A stretch of 64,000 nt of DNA from Jiangella endophytica. Lineage in GTDB: Bacteria > Actinomycetota > Actinomycetes > Jiangellales > Jiangellaceae. The DNA lies in contig NZ_QVAI01000005.1 of assembly GCF_003427025.1 (NCBI RefSeq), positions 186,001 through 250,000 of the forward strand. The letters run 5' to 3'. The notes beneath the pieces are model-generated. The model ran no database searches. It saw nothing but the letters and a program-made list of their open reading frames with translations, and was not told the DNA's origin. The number at the start of each line of letters is the position of its first letter. Within the stretch, counting starts at the first letter, position 1. Of the stretch, positions 24,216 to 32,217 are shown in pieces. The translations under genes and the position numbers were made by a program.

Positions 24216-26474
24216 ATGACCGGGCTCAACCTCTCCTATGTGGTTGTCGTCGCGTTGATCGCGGTGGCATCCCTGGCGATGGCGGCGCTGTTTCGCCGAG
24301 AGGTTCTCAGTGCCAGTGAGGGCACCGAGAACATGAAGACGATCGCGCGCGCCGTGCAGGAGGGCGCCGCGGCCTACCTCAACCGGCAGTTCCGGACCCT
24401 CGCCATCTTCGTGGTGCTGGTGTTCGGGCTGCTCTTCCTGTTGCCCGGGGATCCCGGCGTCCGGTTCGGCCGGTCGCTGTTCTTCCTGGTCGGTGCGGCG
24501 TTCTCCGCCGCCATCGGCTACATGGGCATGTGGCTGGCCACGCGGGCGAACGTCCGGGTCGCCGCCGCCGCTCGTGACGAGGGCCGCGACCCGGCGATGA
24601 AGGTCGCGTTCCGTACCGGTGGCACCGTCGGCATGGCCACCGTCGGCCTCGGTCTCCTGGGTGCGGCCGTCGTCGTCCTCACCTATCAGGAGGACGCGCC
24701 GACGGTGCTCGAGGGCTTCGGCTTCGGTGCGGCGCTGCTCGCCATGTTCATGCGTGTCGGTGGCGGCATCTTCACCAAGGCAGCCGACGTCGGCGCCGAC
24801 CTCGTCGGCAAGGTCGAGCAGGGCATCCCCGAGGACGACCCGCGCAACGCCGCGACCATCGCGGACAACGTCGGCGACAACGTCGGTGACTGCGCCGGCA
24901 TGGCGGCGGACCTGTTCGAGTCCTACGCCGTCACGCTGGTCGCCGCGCTGATCCTGGGTCAGGTCGCGTTCGGCCAGGAGGGTCTGGTCTTCCCGCTGAT
25001 CGTCCCGGCGCTCGGTGCGCTCACCGCCGTCCTCGGCATCTACCTGACGCGGCCGCGCCCCGGCGAGAACGGCCTGACCACGATCAACCGGGCGTTCTAC
25101 ATCTCCGCGGTGGTATCAGCGGTGCTGTGTGCCATCGCGGCGTTCGCCTACCTGCCTGACAGCTTCGCTCAGCTCGACGGCGGCCTCGGCGACCACGACG
25201 GCGACCCGCGCGTCCTGGCCACCGCCGCCGTGTTCCTGGGCATCGTGCTGGCCGGCATCATCCTGTGGCTGACCGGCTACTTCACCGGCACCGACAAGAA
25301 GCCGACCGAGGACGTCGCGAAGACGTCGCTCACCGGCCCGGCGACGGTGATCCTGTCCGGCATCGCGCTCGGCCTCGAGTCGGCGGTCTACACCGCGCTG
25401 GTCATCGGCGGTGCGGTCTACGGTGCGTTCCTGCTGGGCGACGGTTCGGTCGAGCTCTCGCTGTTCCTCATCGCTCTGGCCGGCACCGGCCTGCTGACCA
25501 CGGTCGGCGTCATCGTCGCCATGGACACCTTCGGGCCGGTCAGCGACAACGCGCAGGGCATCGCCGAGATGTCCGGCGACGTCGACGGCGAGGGCGCCCA
25601 GATCCTCACCGAGCTGGACGCCGTCGGCAACACCACCAAGGCCATCACCAAGGGCATCGCGATCGCCACGGCGGTCCTGGCGGCGACGGCACTGTTCGGG
25701 TCGTACATGGACGCCATCTCGCGCGAGCTGGTCAACGTCGGCGGCGACATCGCCGGCGAGACCTCGTTCCTCCTCGAGATCGTGTCGCCGAACGTCCTGG
25801 TGGGCGTGGTCATCGGTGCCGCGGTCGTGTTCATGTTCTCCGGCCTGGCCATCAACGCCGTCGGCCGCGCCGCGGGTGCGGTCGTCTTCGAGGTGCGCCG
25901 GCAGTTCCGCGACGACCCGGGCATCATGGCCGGCACGTCCACCCCGGCCTACGGCCGCGTGGTCGACATCGTCACGAAGGACTCGCTGCGCGAGCTGGCC
26001 ACGCCCGGCCTGATGGCGGCGCTCGCGCCGATCGCGGTCGGCTTCGGCCTCGGTGTCGGCCCGCTGGCCGGGTACCTGGCCGGTGCCATCGCGACCGGTG
26101 TGCTGATGGCGGTGTTCCTGGCCAACTCCGGTGGCGCCTGGGACAACTCGAAGAAGCTGGTCGAGGACGGCAACCACGGCGGCAAGGGCTCCGGCGCCCA
26201 CGACGCCACGGTCATCGGCGACACCGTCGGCGACCCGTTCAAGGACACCGCCGGTCCGGCCATCAACCCGCTGATCAAGGTGATGAACCTGGTCTCCGTG
26301 CTGATCGCGCCGGCCATCGTCTCCATGTCGGTGGGTGCGGACGCCAACGACGGCCTGCGGTACACGATCGCCATCGTCGCGGTCGCGATCATCGTCGGGG
26401 CCGTCTGGTTCTCGAAGCGGCGCTCGGCCATCATCGGCGAGGACGAGCCGGCCCGGGAGGGTGCGGCGGTCTGA
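24216..26474 (+). CDS. hppA: Membrane-bound proton-translocating pyrophosphatase, K+-independent type
   Basis: 752 residues; AAGGAGGA precedes ATG 24216. It is an inner-membrane enzyme with 15-16 hydrophobic helices that couples PPi hydrolysis to H+ export. The conserved DVGADLVGKVE motif starts at residue 191, followed by NAATIADNVGDNVGDCAGMAADLFESY with its Asp-rich Mg-PPi site. In GNTTKAITKG (from residue 471) Lys475 replaces the Ala of K+-dependent enzymes, so this should be the K+-independent H+ form. Synteny (helicase, bldG, hppA) matches Streptomyces. A strong hairpin terminator follows the gene at 26493. Confidence 0.95.
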   Translation: MTGLNLSYVVVVALIAVASLAMAALFRREVLSASEGTENMKTIARAVQEGAAAYLNRQFRTLAIFVVLVFGLLFLLPGDPGVRFGRSLFFLVGAAFSAAIGYMGMWLATRANVRVAAAARDEGRDPAMKVAFRTGGTVGMATVGLGLLGAAVVVLTYQEDAPTVLEGFGFGAALLAMFMRVGGGIFTKAADVGADLVGKVEQGIPEDDPRNAATIADNVGDNVGDCAGMAADLFESYAVTLVAALILGQVAFGQEGLVFPLIVPALGALTAVLGIYLTRPRPGENGLTTINRAFYISAVVSAVLCAIAAFAYLPDSFAQLDGGLGDHDGDPRVLATAAVFLGIVLAGIILWLTGYFTGTDKKPTEDVAKTSLTGPATVILSGIALGLESAVYTALVIGGAVYGAFLLGDGSVELSLFLIALAGTGLLTTVGVIVAMDTFGPVSDNAQGIAEMSGDVDGEGAQILTELDAVGNTTKAITKGIAIATAVLAATALFGSYMDAISRELVNVGGDIAGETSFLLEIVSPNVLVGVVIGAAVVFMFSGLAINAVGRAAGAVVFEVRRQFRDDPGIMAGTSTPAYGRVVDIVTKDSLRELATPGLMAALAPIAVGFGLGVGPLAGYLAGAIATGVLMAVFLANSGGAWDNSKKLVEDGNHGGKGSGAHDATVIGDTVGDPFKDTAGPAINPLIKVMNLVSVLIAPAIVSMSVGADANDGLRYTIAIVAVAIIVGAVWFSKRRSAIIGEDEPAREGAAV

Positions 26475-26492
26475 CCGCCTGATCCACGGCGC

Positions 26493-26523
26493 GGCGGCCG
26501 TCCCCATGGCGGGGGCGGCCGCC
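26493..26523 (+). terminator. Terminator hairpin after hppA
   Basis: A 13-bp stem (26493-26505 with 26511-26523, one G-T pair) around a 5-base loop lies 18 bases after the stop. It has no T-tract, as is usual in high-GC actinobacteria. Confidence 0.75.
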
Positions 26524-26805
26524 GTTCCATGTCCGCGGCGGATCGCGCCGGGCCCCGATCCGAGCGGTGAGACGATCGCCCCTCGTGCACCGGCCGCAGG
26601 TCGCTGGGGAGTGATCGCCGCGAACGGGTACGAGGGGCCGCCGACGTGCCGGTCGCCGGGCCGCTGATGCTGACGCCAGCGGCGCCGGCGTCAGCGTCGG
26701 GCGTCGGGCGTCGGTGGAGCCGAACCGCGGCGGCGCCCTGGTCTCCGGTAGCGGGCGCGGCGGGACCTGGCCGCGTCGCCGGACGAGGGATCTCGATCGG
26801 TGCCT
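26524..26805. other. Intergenic region between two convergent genes
   Basis: Bases 26475-26805 have no supported gene beyond the hairpin listed separately. The frames read Arg/Pro/Gly-rich low complexity. Confidence 0.5.
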
Positions 26806-28116
26806 TCAGCGGACGGCGGCGACGGAGATCACGGCGCCCGGATGCCGTACGTCGTCGACGGTGGCGGCGGGTACGCGGGCCGCTCGCAGCTCGCTCGCCA
26901 GCGCTGCCGCGTCGGGCGTCGGGGCGAAGGCGTGGACCCCGACCGGTGCGCCGCTCAGCTCGTATCGGGGCGCCAGTCGCGTCGCCAGCAGCGCCCGGCG
27001 GCCGTCGTAGACGCGGCGGGCCCGGCGCAGGTGCTGGTCCAGTCCGCCGGACTCGATCAGCGCAGCCACGGTCAGTTGCAGCACCGCCGACACGCCGAGG
27101 TCGGAGTCCTCCCGCTGCTCTCGCAGCCGGTCGGCCACTGACGGCGGCGCGACGATCCAGCCCAGCCGGAGCCCCGGCGCCAGCAGCTTGGACAGCGATC
27201 CGGTGAACACGACCAGATCCGGCGCCAGCGCCTGCACCGCCGCCGGCACGACCCCGGGGGCGGCGAGGTGGGAGTCGTAGTCGTCCTCGACGATCCAGCG
27301 ACCGGCGGCGCGGCTGGAGTCGACGAGTGATCGCCGGCGCGGCGCGGTCAGCTGCACGCCGGTCGGGTACTGGTGGCTCGGCGTGATCATCACCGCGCCG
27401 ACGCGGCCGCCGGCGTCCTCGCCGGGCCGGGCGCCCGCCAGCAGGGCCGGATCCAGACCGGCCGCGTCGACCGGCACCTGCATCACCTCGACCGGGCGGC
27501 GCACCAGGTGGTGGATCGTGCCCGGGGAGCACGGCTGCTCGACCGCCCAGGTCGCCACGCCGAGGACCGTCGTCAGCATCCACATCGCGTGCGAGACGCC
27601 GCCCGTCACGTGGATCTGGTCCGGCTCGGCGGAGACACCACGGGTCCGGGCGAGCCAGTCGGCCAGGGCCGCGCGGAGCCGCGGGTGCCCGGCCGGGTCC
27701 GGATAGCCGAGGTCGCGTTCGGACAGCCCGGCCAGCGCGGCGCGCGTCGCCGTGGCCCAGGCCCGGTGCGGGAAGAGCGCGGGATCGGGCACTCCGGGCG
27801 ACGGAGGGGGCGCGGCCGAGCTGGGCGGGGCCAGCGCTGGTGCGCCCGCACCGGGGCCGCCGGTCACGACCGGCCGCCGCCGGGGCTCGGAGCGGAGGAA
27901 CCCCTCGTCCTGCAGCTGCGCGTACACCGCGTCGGCCGTGCCACGGGCGAGGCCGACCGCCTGGGCGAGGTCGCGTGCGCCGGGCAGCGCCGTGCCGGGC
28001 AGCAGCCGGCCGCCGAGGATCGCGTCGATCAGCCGGCCGCGTAGCCAGGCGGCCTTCGCGTTCGGCGGTGGCGGCCCCCAGGGCGCGGCGAGCTCGGCGG
28101 CGACATCGGACGTCAC
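26806..28116 (-). CDS. MocR/PdxR-type regulator (GntR winged helix fused to aminotransferase)
   Basis: 436 residues from GTG 28116. The N-terminal GntR wing-helix is AKAAWLRGRLIDAILGGRLLPGTALPGARDLAQAVGLARGTADAVYAQLQDEGFL. A Pro/Ala-rich linker leads to a fold-type I aminotransferase domain containing VFTGSLSKLLAPGLRLGWIV, where the Ser-Leu-Ser-Lys lysine would hold PLP, and HPRLRAALADWLARTRGVSAEPDQI. MocR proteins sense amino-acid or PLP-related ligands and usually control an adjacent divergent gene. Here the neighbour is the EamA transporter at 28182, across a 65-bp spacer carrying CTGGCC boxes. Confidence 0.9.
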   Translation of the reverse strand: MTSDVAAELAAPWGPPPPNAKAAWLRGRLIDAILGGRLLPGTALPGARDLAQAVGLARGTADAVYAQLQDEGFLRSEPRRRPVVTGGPGAGAPALAPPSSAAPPPSPGVPDPALFPHRAWATATRAALAGLSERDLGYPDPAGHPRLRAALADWLARTRGVSAEPDQIHVTGGVSHAMWMLTTVLGVATWAVEQPCSPGTIHHLVRRPVEVMQVPVDAAGLDPALLAGARPGEDAGGRVGAVMITPSHQYPTGVQLTAPRRRSLVDSSRAAGRWIVEDDYDSHLAAPGVVPAAVQALAPDLVVFTGSLSKLLAPGLRLGWIVAPPSVADRLREQREDSDLGVSAVLQLTVAALIESGGLDQHLRRARRVYDGRRALLATRLAPRYELSGAPVGVHAFAPTPDAAALASELRAARVPAATVDDVRHPGAVISVAAVR

Positions 28117-28160
28117 TGGCCTAGTGGACCACGTCGCATCTGGCCCTGTCCATGGGCCAG
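28116..28160. promoter_or_regulatory. Candidate MocR operator
   Basis: CTGGCCC (28140-28146) and GGGCCAG (28154-28160) form a perfect 7-bp inverted repeat with a 7-bp centre. A third CTGGCC lies at 28116-28121 in direct orientation, 24 bp from the second. MocR proteins typically bind paired CTGG-containing boxes between divergent genes. Confidence 0.5.
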
Positions 28161-28181
28161 TTGGGCGGCCAGGATCGTGCC

Positions 28182-29168
28182 ATGACCCGATTCACGTCGC
28201 CCACCCTCGCCGGGGCGCTGGCCTGCACGGTCGGCATGACCATCGTGGGTGCGTCGATCGCCTTCGGCCCGCTGCTCGCCGACTACCCGGTGCTGGCGGG
28301 GCAGGCATGGAGGTACCTGCTCGCCGGGCTCGTGCTGCTCGCTGTCATGCGGGTGCGCGGGGTCGTGCTCCCGCGGCTGCGTCCCAGCCAGCTCGGCCGG
28401 CTCGTGCTGCTGGCCGGCACCGGGCTGGCGGCGTTCAACTGGCTGCTCATCGAGGGCACGAAGCGGTCCGACCCGGCATTCCTGGCGGCGGTGCTCGGTG
28501 CGACGCCGCTGGTGCTGGCGCTGGCCGGTCCGCTGTTCGACGGTGGCCGTGTGCGCGCCCGGACGGTCGGCGGCGCCACGATCGTCGTCGCCGGGATCCT
28601 GGTCGTGCAGGGTGCGACGACCGCCCCGCTCGCCGCGTTGCCTTACGCCGTCGGGTTCCTGCTCTGCGAAGCGGCGTTCACGCTGCTCGCCGTCCCGCTG
28701 CTCAAGGAGCTCACCCCGCTGCAGCTGTCCGGCGCGGTGTGCCTCGTCGCGGTCCCGCTGCTGGCCGTCCTGGCGGTGCTCGAGCCGGGCGCCGACCTCG
28801 TGGTGCCGACGGTGTCCGAGGCGGCGACGCTGGCGTTCCTGGCCGTGTGCACGACGGCGATCGCGTTCCTGCTCTGGTACGGCGGCGTGGTCCGGCTCGG
28901 CGCCGACCGGGCCGGGCTGTTCGCCGGGGTCATGCCGATCGCCGGCATGGTCGTCGGCGTCATCGCCGGGACGTCCGTGTGGACTCCGGTCGGGCTGGCG
29001 GGTTCGCTGCTCTGCGGCGCCGGTATCGCGCTCGGCCTGCGCCGTGCGGCGGCTCCTGCTCGTCGTCCCGAGCCCGTGCCGGCTGGGCCCGTGTCGGCTG
29101 GGCCCGTGTCGGCCGTGCCCGTGTCCGTCGAGCCCGCCGCCGCCCCAGTCCCCGCGGAGACCGTCTGA
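28182..29168 (+). CDS. EamA-family (DMT) transporter
   Basis: 328 residues from ATG 28182, behind an AGGAT-like site. There are ten hydrophobic helices in two EamA halves: LACTVGMTIVGASIAFGPLL starts the first, and ATLAFLAVCTTAIAFLLWYGGVVRLGADRAGLFAGVMPIAGMVVGVIAG is typical of the second. The C-terminal 35 residues are a Pro/Val/Ser-rich cytosolic tail with PVSAGPVSA-type repeats. It is probably an exporter of a small metabolite or amino acid, controlled by the adjacent MocR protein. Confidence 0.87.
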   Translation: MTRFTSPTLAGALACTVGMTIVGASIAFGPLLADYPVLAGQAWRYLLAGLVLLAVMRVRGVVLPRLRPSQLGRLVLLAGTGLAAFNWLLIEGTKRSDPAFLAAVLGATPLVLALAGPLFDGGRVRARTVGGATIVVAGILVVQGATTAPLAALPYAVGFLLCEAAFTLLAVPLLKELTPLQLSGAVCLVAVPLLAVLAVLEPGADLVVPTVSEAATLAFLAVCTTAIAFLLWYGGVVRLGADRAGLFAGVMPIAGMVVGVIAGTSVWTPVGLAGSLLCGAGIALGLRRAAAPARRPEPVPAGPVSAGPVSAVPVSVEPAAAPVPAETV

Positions 29169-29236
29169 TCCGGCCGTTCGCGGCGGGCGTAGGCGAATCC
29201 GGCCGGGCCGGCCCGCCGCGGCCGGAGAATCGACGC

Positions 29237-29647
29237 ATGGAGGACTGGCTCGACGACCAAGGCGTGGTGACCCTGCCCAGCGGCGTGACGGTGCGCGGCC
29301 GGCCGCTCGGCGCCGAGGCCAGCCCGGCCGACTTCGCGCTGGTTCTGACCGACGGGACCATGCCGGCGTGGCCGCATCGACGGATCCGCTGGCCGGACTT
29401 CTGGATCCCCCTCGACCGCGCCGACGCCCTCGACGCGCTGCACGAGGCGTACCGCCGCGCGGGTGACGGCGAACGGGTCGAGGTGGCGTGCCGCGGCGGC
29501 CGCGGCCGGACGGGGACCGCGCTGGCCGCGTTGGCGATCCTCGACGGCGTGCCGGCGGCGGAGGCGGTCGGCTGGATCCGCGCGCACTACAACCCCCATG
29601 CCGTCGAGACTCCCTGGCAACGGCGCTGGCTGCGCGGCGTCCGCTGA
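29237..29647 (+). CDS. Protein-tyrosine/dual-specificity phosphatase-like protein
   Basis: 136 residues from ATG 29237. CRGGRGRTGTALA contains the Cys-x5-Arg phosphate-binding loop (Cys, then Arg six positions later), followed by the second helix. WPDFWIPLDRADALDALHEAYRRAG precedes it, with the general-acid loop region around WPDF. The size and motif fit the small actinobacterial phosphatase-like family. The substrate is unknown; RNA or protein phosphates are both possible. Confidence 0.8.
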   Translation: MEDWLDDQGVVTLPSGVTVRGRPLGAEASPADFALVLTDGTMPAWPHRRIRWPDFWIPLDRADALDALHEAYRRAGDGERVEVACRGGRGRTGTALAALAILDGVPAAEAVGWIRAHYNPHAVETPWQRRWLRGVR

Positions 29648-29688
29648 CCGCCGCTCGCCGCTCGCCGTCCGCCGTCGGGCCGAACCGC

Positions 29689-30231
29689 TCAGTCGATCGC
29701 CAGGTACGCCGTCCGCAGCGCCTGCCGGGCCCGCGATGCCAGGCTGGAGACGGCGTTCGGTGTCAGCGACAGGCCGGGCGCGAGTTCGGCCGGTGAGTAC
29801 CGATCGACCTCGACCAGCCACAGGATGCTGCGCCACCGCGGCGGCAGTGAGGCCCAGGCGGCCGTGACGCGCTCCGACTGTGCGGGTGACTGGACGATCT
29901 CGGCGCTGCGCTCCCACATGTCGGGATCGTCGTTGGCGATGGTGCGGCTCTCGGCCTTGCAGTACCGGTAGGCCAGGTGCTTCACCGTCGCCAGGACGTA
30001 GCCCGAGAAGGAGTCGCGCGGGCCACGGCCGGATCGGACCGCCCGCAGCACGAGATAGAACGTCTCCTGTACGAGGTCGTCGGCGGCGTGTGTGTCGCGA
30101 ACGATGTTGTGCGCGGCGCGGCGCGCCATGGGGGACACCCTGCGGTAGAGAGTGCCGAACGCGGCGTCATCCCCCTGATACGCGCGATCGAGCAATACGG
30201 TCGACTCTTCATGATCCCACCCCTTGATCAT
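29689..30231 (-). CDS. RNA polymerase sigma factor, ECF-like sigma-70 family
   Basis: 180 residues if translation starts at ATG 30231 (MIKGWDHEESTVL); a GTG at 30237 is also possible. Longer in-frame forms to 30378 look non-conserved. Region 2 spans DDAAFGTLYRRVSPMARRAAHNIVRDTHAADDLVQETFYLVLRAV, and region 4 spans WASLPPRWRSILWLVEVDRYSPAELAPGLSLTPNAVSSLASRARQAL, with the recognition helix. No adjacent anti-sigma gene is seen; a small new ORF lies on the other strand. Target promoters are unknown. Confidence 0.85.
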   Translation of the reverse strand: MIKGWDHEESTVLLDRAYQGDDAAFGTLYRRVSPMARRAAHNIVRDTHAADDLVQETFYLVLRAVRSGRGPRDSFSGYVLATVKHLAYRYCKAESRTIANDDPDMWERSAEIVQSPAQSERVTAAWASLPPRWRSILWLVEVDRYSPAELAPGLSLTPNAVSSLASRARQALRTAYLAID

Positions 30232-30289
30232 GAGCACACGGTCCCTGTGACCAGGCCGCTCCGGCGTCGGGGATGTCCGCATTAGTGCA

Positions 30290-30475
30290 TTCGGTAAACA
30301 CGTACGTGGTCCGGAAATTGACTGAAATAGACGGTTCAAAAGCGACGAAACTTGTTCAATACGGACAAGCGAAACCAATGACTGTGGGAGAGATCACGTT
30401 TATCATTCGTGCTGTGGTGCCGACGCGGTGGCTCTTCAGGGGTAAGGCCGCCAAGTTGGAGGGGGCGATCGAACC
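30290..30475 (+). promoter_or_regulatory. AT-rich promoter region of the small ORF
   Basis: Compared with the surrounding DNA this stretch is strikingly AT-rich. It contains TTGACT (30317-30322) and a CTTGT/ACAAG inverted repeat around 30352-30369. It ends with GGAGGGGG at 30458-30465, ten bases before ATG 30476. A sigma factor runs away on the other strand. Confidence 0.45.
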
Positions 30476-30640
30476 ATGGCAGAACGCAGGCGCAAGTACC
30501 GGGCCACTCACGTGCAGCTCGGAGCTGGTCCGCGATACCTGACGGCGTTGAGCCGCGGCGCCGGTGCGCACCGAGCCCGCGCGCATCGGCCGGGGCTGCG
30601 CCAGCGATTCAGAACCATGTTCGTAGCCAGGTCGTGGTGA
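30476..30640 (+). CDS. Small basic ORF of 54 residues, hypothetical
   Basis: MAERRRKYRATHVQLGAGPR begins a 54-residue, strongly basic protein with no membrane helix (15 Arg). It has a good GGAGGGGG ribosome site and an AT-rich promoter region. It is followed 34 bases after its stop by a near-perfect 20-bp terminator hairpin, which is the best sign that this strand is transcribed. No family is recognised. It could also be a non-coding RNA locus. Because it lies beside a sigma factor gene, a role as a regulator or anti-sigma is conceivable but unsupported. Confidence 0.45.
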   Translation: MAERRRKYRATHVQLGAGPRYLTALSRGAGAHRARAHRPGLRQRFRTMFVARSW

Positions 30641-30673
30641 CGGTGCGCCGCGCCAGACCGGCCCGCTGAGCTC

Positions 30674-30722
30674 GGCGCCTTTCCCGGCTCCGGCCCGTCC
30701 GCCCGGAGCCGGGGAAGGCGCC
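30674..30722. terminator. Strong 20-bp hairpin terminator
   Basis: Arms 30674-30693 and 30703-30722 pair over 20 bp with one G-T pair and a 9-base loop. It follows the small ORF and faces the convergent heme operon, so it may act in both directions. Confidence 0.85.
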
Positions 30723-30750
30723 GCGGATCGATCGCGCCGACCTGTGCAAC

Positions 30751-31014
30751 GCCGACGCTCACCGCGTCGGCACGGACGCGTGCGCTGTTGCCGCTGGGCA
30801 GGCGCACGAGGGAACGGTTCCCGGCGGCGTCGGGGGGCGCCGGGAACCGCGAGGACGCCGGCCTGGCCGCGGTTGTATGGCCAGGCCGGCGGGCGTCGTC
30901 GTCCGCACCATGCCGCTGACGGGCGCGGCGAAACGCTGGTGGACCAGGGCGGGCTCAGCGGCCCGCCTCGTGGGGCGTCGGCCTGGCCGGGGGCTGAGTG
31001 GCCAGGCCGACGCC
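30751..31014. repeat. Series of four further inverted repeats in the convergent intergenic region
   Basis: Perfect or near-perfect stems lie at 30751-30758/30764-30771 (8 bp), 30815-30826/30838-30849 (12 bp), 30856-30868/30879-30891 (13 bp) and 30974-30988/31000-31014 (15 bp, perfect). The last two share the same CGGCCTGGCC arm sequence. No gene is supported between 30641 and 31134. Confidence 0.85.
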
Positions 31015-31134
31015 GTCAGCGTGGAGCGAGCAGGTATGAGAGTCGTTGCGGATGGTGCCGGTGTGGGCCGGTGCCCCTTGCCTGCGCGGGGCGCGGGGCG
31101 CTGGGAGCTGGGCGCCGTCGTCCGGTGGTGGAGG

Positions 31135-32217
31135 TCAGCGGCGCGGGAGGATGACCGGCGTACCGGTGCGGGGGTGGGCGATCACCTCGACGTCGTGGTC
31201 GTAGACCTCGGTGAGGAGGTCGCCGCCGAGGACGTCGGCGGGTGCTCCCGTGGCGACGATGCGGCCGCCCGCGAGGACGGCGACCCGGTCGGCGTGGGCG
31301 GCAGCGAGGTTGAGATCGTGCAGCACGACGACGACGGCCACGCCGGTGGCGGCCCGGCTGCGGGCGACGCTGAGGACGAGCTCCTGGTGGCGGAGGTCCA
31401 GCGCGGCGGTCGGCTCGTCCAGCAGTAGCAGGCCGGTTCGCTGGGCGAGTACCCGCGCCAGCGCGACGCGGGCCTGCTCGCCGCCGGACAGCGAGGTGAA
31501 CCGGCGCGCGGCGAACTGCGCGACGTCGGCGTCGGCGAGGGCGGCGCGGACGGCGTCGTCGTCGGTGGACTCGAGGGGTGTGCCGGCCCAGGGCGCCCGG
31601 CCCATCTCGACGACCTCGGCGACGGTGAACGGGAACGAGAGGCGCACCTGCTGCAGGAGAACGGCGCGCCGCATCGCGGACTCGGTCGCCGACCATGCGC
31701 TCAGCGGCGCCCCCGCCAGTGTGACGGTCCCGGCGGACACGGCGACGTCGCCGGTGAGGGCCGAGAGCAGCGTCGACTTCCCGGCACCGTTGGGTCCGAC
31801 CAGCGCCAGTACCTCGCCGGCGCGGACCTCGATGCTCACGTCCTCCAGGACACGCGTCCCGCCGAGGGCGACGGACACGGCCGTGGCCGCGGTGACGACC
31901 GACCCGGCGACGGGTGGGGCGGGGAGCCGGTGGCCTCGGCGGACTGCTGCCCAGCGCCGGCGCCGGCCGATCGACGGCTGGTCCTCGCCGAGTCCGGGCT
32001 CGGGAGGGCGACGCGTGTGCTGGTCCTCGGGGTGGTCGGTGGGCGCTGGTTGGTCGGCCGGGTCGGTGGCCAGCTGCCCCTCGTGGCGGGCGTGGGGTTC
32101 TGGGTGGCGGTGCGTGGGGGTGCTGGCGGGTGGCTGGTCGTCGCGGGTGGCGAGCGGGCCGGGTCCCGCCGAGTGCGGGCGCCGGGGCTGGTCGTGGGGC
32201 GACGTCGTGTTCGTCAT
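31135..32217 (-). CDS. hmuV: Heme ABC transporter ATPase HmuV
   Basis: 360 residues from ATG 32217, overlapping the hmuU stop as ATGA. The ABC core has Walker A GPNGAGKST (141-149), LSGGEQ signature and LLLLDEP Walker B, and the order VRLSFPFTVAEVVEMGR is typical of HmuV/FecE ATPases. The first ~105 residues are a Pro/His/Asp/Arg-rich extension not found in normal HmuV proteins of about 260 residues. A start inside the extension, for example at the GTG of GSVVTAATAV, would give a standard protein. It energises the heme importer. Confidence 0.92.
   Translation of the reverse strand: MTNTTSPHDQPRRPHSAGPGPLATRDDQPPASTPTHRHPEPHARHEGQLATDPADQPAPTDHPEDQHTRRPPEPGLGEDQPSIGRRRRWAAVRRGHRLPAPPVAGSVVTAATAVSVALGGTRVLEDVSIEVRAGEVLALVGPNGAGKSTLLSALTGDVAVSAGTVTLAGAPLSAWSATESAMRRAVLLQQVRLSFPFTVAEVVEMGRAPWAGTPLESTDDDAVRAALADADVAQFAARRFTSLSGGEQARVALARVLAQRTGLLLLDEPTAALDLRHQELVLSVARSRAATGVAVVVVLHDLNLAAAHADRVAVLAGGRIVATGAPADVLGGDLLTEVYDHDVEVIAHPRTGTPVILPRR

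Noticed and set aside
25116-26507. Long minus-strand frame opposite hppA
   Set aside because: Composition is His/Asp/Arg/Gly-rich low complexity and it mirrors the pyrophosphatase codons; a shadow.
30273-30542. 89-codon plus-strand frame upstream of the small ORF
   Set aside because: It runs through the AT-rich promoter region without a ribosome site and overlaps the better-supported ORF at 30476.
30877-31428. 183-codon plus-strand frame starting in the hairpin cluster
   Set aside because: It runs antisense into hmuV and is Gly/Arg/Val-rich without motifs.
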